Below, piece after piece: positions 54,382 to 64,000 of a stretch of 64,000 bases of DNA (position 1 is its first letter; each line of letters begins with the position of its first letter). The stretch covers positions 27,245,669 to 27,309,668 of the forward strand of contig NC_046637.1 in NCBI RefSeq assembly GCF_900324485.2, in the 5' to 3' direction. The position numbers were made by a program, and so were the translations under genes. The stretch comes from Mastacembelus armatus (lineage: Eukaryota; Chordata; Actinopteri; Synbranchiformes; Mastacembelidae). The notes under the pieces are model-generated. The model was not told the DNA's origin. It searched no databases and was given only the letters and a program-made list of their open reading frames with translations.

Positions 54382-56257
54382 CCCCTAACCCCTAACCTGT
54401 AGTCGGTTTGTATTGTGAGTGTAAATACAAGTTTCTTTTCACAGAAACAACAAAACACAAAGTCTCAGCTCTTTGGAGTTTAACCTTTAATAAATATCAG
54501 GAATCTCATCTTATGTTCTGACTTTTTTTTGTCATTGTGAATTTTCAGCTCTTACATTAAAGCTTTATATACAGTATGAAGCCTCTGCTTCGTAACACGT
54601 TGGCTTGATGTCAAGAGGACAAATAAAGGAATTATCTGTTGACATTGAGTTGCAGTATAAAAATGCCCACCAGATGGTAGTGCACCCCTTCATACTGAGG
54701 ATCTGTAGGTGCCTGTTTCCTTGTGCACTGAATTAATTGGATTAAAGCTGCAACTAACAATTATTTTCGTTACTGATTAGTCTTCTGATTGTTTTCTGTA
54801 TTTTTCTTTTTTTGTCTAAATGGTCAGAAAATGTTCAGAGTCCAGAATTTACTGCTGATGAAACTTTTTAAATTTAGGCCTTTAGTCACGTAAAAGGCTC
54901 CCTGGTGCCTTAATGGACCCATCGTGAAATTCATCATCATCATCATCATCTGTCTCCTGATACAAACTCAGCATGAGGAGGAACTTCCAGTCCGTTCATA
55001 TGGTGAGTTTCAAACAGTAATCATTTCATTTTCCAGCTCTGAAGAAGACAAGGAGCTTTGAATGCAAATGGAAGCATCTGAAATCCTTCTCATGTGCTCG
55101 TCAGTGGCACCCTGTGATATTTCCACCTTTAAGTAATGTTGGCGAGTTCATGCTATAGAGGCATAGATGTCTTCAGCTATGTGACCCTAACCTGTTTCCA
55201 GGATATTGTATTATCACGTTGAATGAGAGAATCATTTAAAAGACTGCTGTGAATCTGGAGAGGGAATTTATAACAGTAGAGGGTGATTTAATATTCTCTC
55301 CAACTCTTGGGCTGTCATCCATAACCTCACTGAACATCACGGGAGCGAGGCTGTTACGTTACAATGGGCAATATTTCTACCGTCAGACTACTTTGGCTTA
55401 CAGATAAGACACAGACCCAGGCAATTGTCTGACTCTGACCTCCCGCACCACAGCACAGACCTGAAACACATCAGGGAACATGAGGGGAACTATTCAGGGG
55501 AGTTGATAGTTGCCACTGGTTTGATTAATAAGAGCTGGAACTGCAACTTGACCACAGATCAAAGACCAGATCACCCCATTACCCTTTTAATCTGATGCTT
55601 GGCTTGATTTCTGCCTCACTTGTTTCCACTGTCAGCCAGGAGAGTAGTTGGTTTGGCACTTTGTGCGTTTTGTGTGTCTCCTGTATGAAGAGGTGGTTCT
55701 CTTCCTGGTGTTGTGGATTGTTGACCCTGCTGTGACCTTAAACACAGTTTTTTTTTTTTTTTTTCCCTCTTTGTTCCTGCAGCCTCAAGTTAGACCAGTG
55801 CAAGCAGAATAGGAAACACACACAGCCCTAAGTGTGTGTGTGTGTTTGTCTACTCATTTATACACAATGTGGATTTAAGTGTGCGTGTAAAATGAGGTGT
55901 GTTTCTGTGCAGCGTTGAAGCCATTTTGCTCGAGGTGAGCTGATGTTGATACAGCAACAGGCCCTCACAGACTGATAGTGTACAGGGGGTTTAAAGACTC
56001 TTACATGCATAATGCAACAGAGGTCACGGTACTCAGAGCAGTAAAGAAACCGCCTGTTTAATGAAGTTCACACCAGAATCATTCAGCGCTAATAAGATCA
56101 CACAAAGGCAAACACATTTTGTGCGTCACGCTAAACAGACTAATCTATATTGATGAACATGGTAAACATTATCCTACCTGCTAAACATCAGCATGTTGTT
56201 GTAGAAGCATTGCCCCATAGTTGTAATTGTAGACTCTTAGTCTAAAACAAATGTGTA

Positions 56258-56298
<41 letters not shown>

Positions 56299-59200
56299 AA
56301 GGCTGCTGTCATACGCAAGGACCCACTGACACACAACCAACATAGCAAGAAGACAATTTTACTGAATTAAGATGATGAGCATGGTAAACAATATACCTGC
56401 TGATCATCAGTTAGCCTTTTCATTGTGAGCATGTTAGTATCATGACTTTAAGATCATCTCAGGGCTGTGCAGAGCTGCAGCATGGCTGAACCTAGAACAT
56501 GTAAAATGACTCTTCTTGGATGGATAGAGCAAACAGTAACTGGCCCTGTACTAATTGTCCAATCAGTGCTGCTAAATAAAAACTAGAACCAACCTCTGGT
56601 TGGTCTCTTGCGTAATAACCAACACAGGGCTGAGAAAAAGGTGCACATTCTCAGGTTGAGTTGACCTGCTGACTCACCACATTGATGAGTCAAATCACTT
56701 ATTAGGAACAGTAAGGTGTGTCTCATTGACAGGTCTGCCTTCCCCTCGGGAGCCAGCTGCACTGAAAAATGATCTCTGCTCTTAGTTGTGTCAGTTTAAT
56801 CCTGCTGTGGCTGAGGAAAATGGCAACCTGCTGTTTTCATAATAGAAAATAAATGACCTTCAGCGAGCGGAAGCTGCAGAGCTAATGCTAGTGGGACGTT
56901 TTTTGTTTGTTTTTTTTTAAGTGTAGTTTTCTCTAATGTTTTGTGAACAGCATTAGCTCATTGGACCAGTTGTCAGCTACATGCAGTTCAACTCTATACC
57001 TTAGGTGTTAGTTAAACTTTGATACCCCTATAAAGCTAATGGAGCCTTTATGATGTGGTTTATGAGTTGAGGATGGTGTTTGACACTTGTTCCTCAGTGA
57101 TCCCATCTCATGTTCTCTAGACCTGAACAAGCAATCAATGTTGTCTTTATGGCACTGCAGGTCCCTGATCCAGAGAGGGTGGGAGGGGCAGGTTTGGTCC
57201 CTTAATGCGGTTACACTGGAATAAGAGGCAACTGGGACATGGCCAGGACAACAAGGTGCAATGTTTATGTTCTACTATCAAGACACAACTTGAAGTGGTA
57301 AGTCAATACACTGGAGATTTGTGTTTTTAGTGCAGAGCAAACACACTAAAAACTGTAATCTGTACAAACACTAAAGTGTAGGAAGGGCACTTCATTGTTT
57401 CGGATGGGGTTATGTACCTCATGTCACTTTGCTTGTACTGTATCATCACAGGTCTTTCTCAGATCTGCACAGTTTACTGCTGACGTAAGTCCAGCGAGGC
57501 CCAGATGTGGGACAAGCTCAGACAACACTCTGGTCTGTAGGTTTATGATGCAGAGTTTCAATGACGCAACTGGGGACTGAGCTCACAAACTGGGAACAGG
57601 AATCAAACTCATAAATTGTCAATCCCAGGACAGAAGCTGCAACAAAGTTCACTGAGCTGGATGAATCTTTGACATTGAAAGGTTTACTCAACAAAAGAGC
57701 AGTGCAATTTCTGACTGCAGCTAAAGAGACAAAAATAGTCTAAAGAGACAGGATTTTAAGCTTTTATGATCAGTTTAGGATTCTTCTTTAAATTGCCGAC
57801 ATTAACATAAAAATAAGTGGAGGGTATAAGGGAAATACTGCTGGCTTCATTAAAGATAATAGGTCATTAAGACGCGAACAGTAAATTCAAGCACATTGAG
57901 CCAACAAATTTAGAAAACTACCACGGGATAATGAGACATTCATAAAAAATGAGCTAATAATACAGTCTTGAAGGGAGGCTGCAGTTTTCAGGTGAAGATC
58001 ACACATTCTTAAGTTTAAAAAAACATTTATGAGCCCAGATAACAAATACTATATTGCAGAAAACAGATCCAGGGTTCTTAAAATTGTGGTCTAATGTTTA
58101 TGTGCACAAGATATAACTGAGGTAGTGCAAATAAACAGGCTCTAGTGTGCATATAGTCAGACTCAGTGAGGATTTGTTTGAGATAAAAGGGTTGAAGATG
58201 ATTTCACAATTACATTTTAAACATAAAAAAACAAGAAACTTATTATAAATCAACACTGACAGAAAAAAAAAAAGTATCTTAGTGGTTTTCTGTGAGTAGT
58301 AAAGTAACTTTGAGTTTTTCAGTGGAGCCATAAAAACAATAGGGGGCCGTTTTGTGAGGTTCAGCAAGACCAAAAGAGAGACAAGTGGAAAATCTAACAT
58401 TCATTAACGTTTATTACATTTCATTTCTGACACGTAAGCAAGTTTATCCATCTAAATTAATTTCACCTTCTGTACTGCACCACCTGAGATGTACACCTGG
58501 TTGGTTTCATTTTCGATCAACAGGATGCTGTGGGATGGGAAGTTGTTCTTCTGTGTGCTTATCTCAGCTGTGCAGCGCTGCAGGAGTTTAACTTGTTTTC
58601 TGTTGTCCAAGTCCTCATAGAAATGCCACATGATATAAACTACTTGAAAAGTAGGACACTAATCAGAAACATGGTCAAACCTGCGATCAGAGCAGGTAGC
58701 TTCCCTTTGTCTACTACTGTTATTGTTTCTACAGCCGTTATAAATATGGAGCTATAATTTGTTAGAAATTAGAAACACAAGTTGTCAAGTTGTCATAAGT
58801 TCATTCGTCATAATTTGAAGGCCAAATCAACATATAACAGAGAGAGAAGGATCCTGAAAGACCGAGACAAGAAAAAGTCTGACTTATTTGACCACATGCT
58901 CCCAAGTCAGAGCGATGTCCATGGGGCAGACAGTTAAAGAACATTACCGCCTCAGCATCCCACACTGCTCAGCTAGAGTGCTGCGTTAACGGTCCATCGG
59001 TGAAAAGTGTATCGCCACTACCAAACTGTGCTGTGCTTCAGATGGAGAGCCAGGTCCCTCTGTCAGCATCACCCCACAGTGAGCTGTAATGAGTCGGTGC
59101 GTGCGAAATGAAAGCAAATGCTGCCACAGCTATTGAGTCTCTCTTGCCACCAGGCCATAACGCTGCTCCTGCTGCGTTGTGTCAAACAGCCACATGTAAA

Positions 59201-59839
59201 ACAGACTGGTGCCAGTGAGCTGATGGCAGTCCTGCTGCAGTGTCTCCCCAGCAGCAGATGGATCAGAGAAAGAGGGACAAAGACCCCGTGGAGTCTCTAA
59301 TGACAGCGTTTGGCTGCAGTTCAGCTCACAGCACGGGGTGGCTGAATTAATGTTCTAACTGCTACCTTTGCCTTCAGTTTACTTCATATTGTTATAATTG
59401 AGAGTGCACGTCACCCACTGCAACACCTCAGGTTTGATGACGTGATGTTATTGAAAGACTCAGAAACATGTTTTCTGATACCCCTTTTTTTTTTTCATTT
59501 CACAAAAGAACTCAGCATTATTGAATATGAAAGGACAGGGCTGCCTATGTACTATAGTTACTGTCAAAATAAACCATTTCCACTACAGGTCTTGTCTGTA
59601 CAGCGTAGTTAAAGCCTGATACATTTCTTATTCCTCTGCCACAGACCTCAGTTGTTGTCCAGAACTGTTAAAAAACCAGTCACACCACTGACAGGCAGCA
59701 GTTGGGGTGAGTGGATAGAGCAGAGAGAAAAGAACAGCAACAATAAACAGCAAATAGACACTGCAGGTTGGTGGGACCAGTAACTGCACATCAGCGATAA
59801 ACAGCTCCAGGACCAGGGACACCTGCAGAAGGTACAGAG
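54382..59839. other. ccdc174 3' UTR and long gene-free stretch
   Basis: After the ccdc174 poly(A) signal at 54489-54494 I see no gene. Short repeats include (ATC)n near 54938-54951, a T-run at 55748-55764 and (CA)n at 56260-56296. The longest open frames lack domains and splice support. It could hold distal regulatory DNA, but I cannot show any. Confidence 0.5.
56260..56296. repeat. (CA)n microsatellite
   Basis: About 18 uninterrupted AC units. Confidence 0.95.
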
Positions 59840-59977
59840 AGAACAGGGAGAGAGAGAGAGAGCACAAACTAGGGGAGAGAGAGAGCACAAGGTTAGTAAC
59901 ATTCAATGGTGGAATATACATGTGAGGTGGGAGGAGAGGGGAGGGGAAGGGGAGGGGAAGGGAAGGGGGGGGGGGGG
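59840..59977. repeat. Purine-rich (GA)n / GGGGAA tract ending in a 13-G run
   Basis: GAGAGA blocks near 59844 and 59874 are followed by GGGGAAGGGGAGG units and an uninterrupted run of about 13 G at 59965-59977. Confidence 0.9.
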
Positions 59978-60362
59978 TTAGTTTAGGGGAGCTCAGTGCA
60001 CCGATGGTCCTCGGGCAGTCTAGGCCTATAGCAGCATAACTAACTAAGGGATGGTTCAGGGTTGCCTGAAGCCAGCCCTAACTATATGCTTTGTCAAAGA
60101 GGAAGGTTTTCAGTCTAGCCTTATAAGTACAGAGAGTGTCTGCCTCCTGAACCCAGGCTGAGAGCTGGTTCCACAGGAGAGGAGCTTGATAGCTAAAGGC
60201 TCTGCCTCCCATTCTGCTTTTGGAACCTCTGGGAACCACAAGTAGACCTGCACTCTGAGAGCGAAGTGGTCTATTGGGATATGAAGGGGGTATGAAGGAG
60301 CTTGATCATGAAGGGATTTGTATGTGAGAAGAAGGATTTTAAACTCTAATCTGTAGGCCCTG
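59978..60362. repeat. Dispersed fish repeat, family not determined
   Basis: Contains phrases I recall from many percomorph genomes: GGGATGGTTCAGGGTTGCCT, AGCCAGCCCTAACTATATGC, AGCTGGTTCCACAGGAGAGG, AAAGGCTCTGCCTCCCATTC and GAAGGATTTTAAACTCTAAT. Only one copy is in this window, so its repeat status rests on memory. It has no coding capacity. Confidence 0.55.
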
Positions 60363-62368
60363 CTTATACGCTGTAGACGTGTGTCTGACGTTCCTTAGCA
60401 GACGATCTGTTCCACAACAAACAGGCTTGTGCTGACTCCACTGTTTAAATTGCTGCTACCTGTAAGAAGTCAGCGAGTGTGTGTGAGCTGGTGAGGGAGG
60501 CATGTTAAATGTCTTGTCGTGTGTACCGTGAGCCGGGAGGGCAGTTTGTTTCCTGAGCAGTTTGTGCCCCCACCCCCCCAGCCCCTCTCTCTTGTGCTGG
60601 ATAAAGATATTAGCTGGGCACTGTTGACACTGCACGCACACTCGTAATGGCCTCATAAATTCTGCTCGTGTGAAAGGGAAAAGGGGAGTGAAAAGGAAAG
60701 AAAGGGGCCGTGGTCTCATTGGCAGTCCACTCTCACTCTGTGCCTGATCTAAACCACACAGCGTGCTCTCTACCTGCAGTTAACAGATGCAGCAAATAGC
60801 CCTGAAAGCAGCATCTGACATTTGTTTTCACACTTTGCTTCATTGTTCTGGGGCTGAAAAATAAATGAAACACCGCCTGCGTCATTGCCAACTAAGACGT
60901 TTCTCATCCGGCCTGGACAGTGTGTTAGTCCACATCACCTCTCACTGCAGAACGTTCTCCATGTTTTGGAGTTTGCCCACTTGTCTCGCCTCAGGACTGA
61001 GGAACCGTCAGGGAGACCTGGGTGTTCCCAACATCAAAATTACCCTCATTCTCTTCCCCCACAGGTCCTTCTCAAAAACACAACCCTCCAGATGCAGTTC
61101 CTCCACTTGACTTTTAGTGTGAAAGGCCTCTTCCGTTTTTTGTTCCAGCTACTGAATTTTTTATTTATTACCATCTCCACCTTCCGTGCAGGCCGTTGTG
61201 CTGTCAGGGGGATTTGTTGTCTGAGCTTTGTGGGTTTCATAAATATCACCTGCTCCTGTTGCAGCTTTTTGATAAGCTCTACAGGGCTTTCACCTCGCGC
61301 TCTCACTAGACTTGAGTCTGGCAGCACGTGTCTCTAGGTCCTCTTCGGTTCTCCACGGACTAGCATATAGCAAAACAAATGAACATAAAACACTAAAAAC
61401 TTCACACACATAGTTTTCTTCTGTGTTTGTGGAACACGTTGTTTGCTAAGGAACGTCATACACACTGTGGTCTACAGCGTAAGCAGGGCCTCCAGACTCT
61501 GTTCTAAATTACAGCAATTCCAGGGAACATCCATAAGTTTGGTTTACACCTGACACATGGCTCCCTGACTACTCTATTTAGAATAACTTTATCAATTGAT
61601 CAACTTTATTTGGGGGATTCTGTAGATTTGAGCGTTTTGAAACGAAATGGCAGCTGAATAAATAGTAAGAGTTTAAAATGTGCTCAGTGTTGTCAGGTCG
61701 TGTCGTTGAGGTGAATTTGATGGTGATAAGTGAATGTCAGAGATTTTTCCTAACGTAGACGCTATATATAAAAAAAAAAAAGCACATTTGTTTCGTGGCA
61801 GCAGCGATGTCCGTCTTGCTCACTCCAGTGTCACTGAGCCTGTATTGATTGTTGGATCCAGGGGCTGTTTAAGGGGCTACTTGCATCTCAATGTGTCCTT
61901 CAGTACAAGATTAATGACGTCTCTAAAAACAGACTCTATCCCTCCTGCATTTCTCTCCATTATTAATGAAACTTAAATGGGCAAAGTAAAGTAAACATCT
62001 GAACCAAATAAGACTGCAGCATGCCAACAGCACCAACATTAACATAACCACAAAGGTGTGATGCTGGTCGTAGACTGCGGATTTTGTTTGGGAACAAAAA
62101 TGGCTTAAAAAAAATTCAGTGTTTACATATAGTTGTCAACATATAAAAGCATCTGTCTCATTGTCTTATAGTAACATTAGTAGAGATTTATCTCTATACT
62201 GTTTTATCTTATTATAGAGTATTTGTATTAATTATCCTAAAAAAGGGTGTTAAGAGTTCACCCTTTGTGTTAAGGACGCTCCCAAGGTTTGTTTGCATTC
62301 CCATGTTAAATTTACTGTATGTCCATCACACATCACACGGTTAAAGCCGACTTCTCCAGTGCATACAA

Positions 62369-62421
<53 letters not shown>

Positions 62422-64000
62422 CCCCTAATAACAGAGGGTCAGTCCAGGTTAATCTAGTGTGGTTTTACAAAGCTGTATGATCAGTACTCACATAAACGCA
62501 GTAATTAGACTCACTGCTTCCCATGACAAGAGCCTGATGGACGTTTTGCTCAGTTTCAATTAAATCAGCAGTGATTAATCTGCTAAAAGTCAAAGCCAGT
62601 GAACACATCTCAGCATGAGTTTGCATTAGAATGCGCATTAAGCTCTTTTGTCCCAGTAGCACATGAAAAGCCTGAATGTGCATGTATGCATTTTAGCTTG
62701 GCCCCAGTGTAGTAAAAGAATATGAAGCACTGCAAATCAAGATAAAATCATAATACAGTCATTATTGCCTCGTATTTGGTTAAAATATGACCTCATCTCA
62801 CAAATAGCTCGGTTCATGTTGTCCATTGTCTATTGTTTATTGTGCTGAGTCAAAGCTGTGAGTTTTTATTGGTTCCTGTGCAGGTAAATAGCCATAATAC
62901 ACAACTTTGGGTGTAGAAGAGAAACGCATTAAGACAAGAAAATACTCTCTCTACACATACTGGGCCTAATGAAGATATTTGCTTCTGTAATTCATAAATC
63001 TTATTTTACAGCTTTCCTCGGTAAAAGTCTTCCCATTGTAAACATGTCAGAACGTTCTCACAGGAGAACAAAAACAACGCTCCAGCTGTGTTTTCTTCCC
63101 CGTCAGGGTGTGAAGGGAAACTAAAATTAGACAGCTAGGGCGCAGGAGTTTGTTCCTGCATCCTATTGCTTCAAAAACACAAAAGTTTACAGTATTCAGT
63201 TTTGCACCGGCCAACAATGCTTTCCAAGGATACACAAATGTGTCTTTGTGTGTCTTTGTGAGTGGATGTGCACAGTAAAATAAGAATCCATTAAAAATAT
63301 AGTACTATAGCAAAAGGTAATCAATTGGCTGTTAAATTAATGACTTATTTCTACTTGTTCTTAATTAAAAACAAAATATGTGCCGTACGTAATGGGTCAT
63401 TTAGCTTTTGGCTGAGAAGTACTTGGAATATGTTTTATTGATGACAGGTGGGATCACGTGTTAAACTAAAGCTGCGAACATGTTTGAAGCCTGAGTGCGG
63501 TACACATCCCCATATTTCAAAAACACTTCACAGCTAATTTGAAATAATTTACATGATTAATTCAGGGAAAAAACTAAATGAATAAACACAGAGAATGGTA
63601 ATAGAAAATGAATGGGTCCCTCTCATTCAGTAACAATCCAGGTAAAGTGATAAAGTGATTAAAAGGAGATTAAAAAAAATGAGACGAAATGAAATTGCTG
63701 TGCCTCTTGTCAACTGGAGACATATAAAGTGGCGGTTTTCCTAAACCTTATAAACTTGCAAAGTAGGACAATGAGGCCCAGGTTGAAAATAACTGGAATT
63801 ATCCTTTAGGTTTGGTGGCTACGCCCTCTGTGCTCTAGTTTTGCTGAAAGACTTGAAAACAGTCGCAGGAAGGAGTATATCAAGATGGAGTTCCTTTTTT
63901 AAGCCCCAGTCTTATTGTTTCACCTCAGAGCAGGAGAGAGGAGGAGACGCACTCTTTCCTCGCCTGACGCAAACAGGAGCCGCACAGACAGGGACGGACC
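60363..64000. other. Gene-free stretch to the window end
   Basis: No supported gene. It has a (CA)n array at 62370-62418 and a moderately conserved-looking stretch at about 62460-62700. The last ~90 bases (from about 63925) become C/G-rich (GGAGGAGACGCACTC, CCGCACAGACAGGGACGGAC) and could be the 5' UTR or promoter of a gene beyond the window, by human synteny perhaps near FGD5, GRIP2 or SLC6A6. Confidence 0.4.
62370..62418. repeat. (CA)n microsatellite
   Basis: About 24 uninterrupted AC units. Confidence 0.95.

Noticed and set aside
61046-61337. Overlapping open frames of 93-150 codons on both strands
   Set aside because: They have no domains, signal, splice sites or start context, and look like chance open frames in gene-free DNA.

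Overview
The window is nuclear DNA of a ray-finned (teleost) fish. Nine of its genes are recognisable vertebrate genes with short GT-AG introns, and the encoded proteins are fish-like: an isotocin/vasotocin-family receptor and an amidated fish-type ghrelin. Fish-type repeats (a Tc1-like transposon, an L2/CR1-like LINE, (CA)n tracts) lie between them. The exact species cannot be read from the sequence; a percomorph-like fish is a guess.

Layout. 1-4.8 kb: 3' half of erbb3 (transmembrane segment, pseudokinase domain, phosphotyrosine tail), + strand, cut by the window start. 6.05-9.16 kb: a broken endogenous retrovirus on the minus strand, directly against the promoter of pa2g4 (9.38-14.5 kb, +). 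16.5-18.06 kb: rpl41, with a TATA box and a TOP-type start. 19.2-27.1 kb: crbn (cereblon, +). 27-34.7 kb: gene-poor, with a dispersed repeat and a Tc1-like transposase fragment. 34.8-36.0 kb: a V2-type vasotocin receptor (-). 37.6-38.9 kb: vhl (+). 40.1-41.3 kb: an unrecognised six-exon gene coding for about 160 residues. 43.2-44.5 kb: a decayed LINE. 44.9-46.8 kb: tatdn2 (+). 48.3-49.3 kb: ghrl, preproghrelin (-). 51.2-54.4 kb: ccdc174 (+). 54.4-64 kb: no gene that I can support, only repeats.

From memory of the human map, erbb3-pa2g4-rpl41 matches 12q13, while crbn, vhl, tatdn2, ghrl and ccdc174 all map to 3p25-26. The window therefore appears to span a junction of two ancestral synteny blocks near 18-19 kb. 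The genes do not form one pathway. There are loose themes: growth-factor signalling (ERBB3 and its partner EBP1/PA2G4), ubiquitin-ligase substrate receptors (CRBN, VHL) and peptide hormone signalling (ghrelin, V2 receptor).

Points most worth a second look: the unrecognised 160-residue gene; an apparent one-base frameshift in ccdc174 exon 5; a GC donor in tatdn2; substitutions in VHL at the BC-box cysteine and the hydroxyproline pocket; cereblon pocket changes (Ile at human Val388, Leu at human Glu377); and a duplicated ~95-bp segment flanking ghrl. I saw nothing that amounts to a wholly new molecular system.
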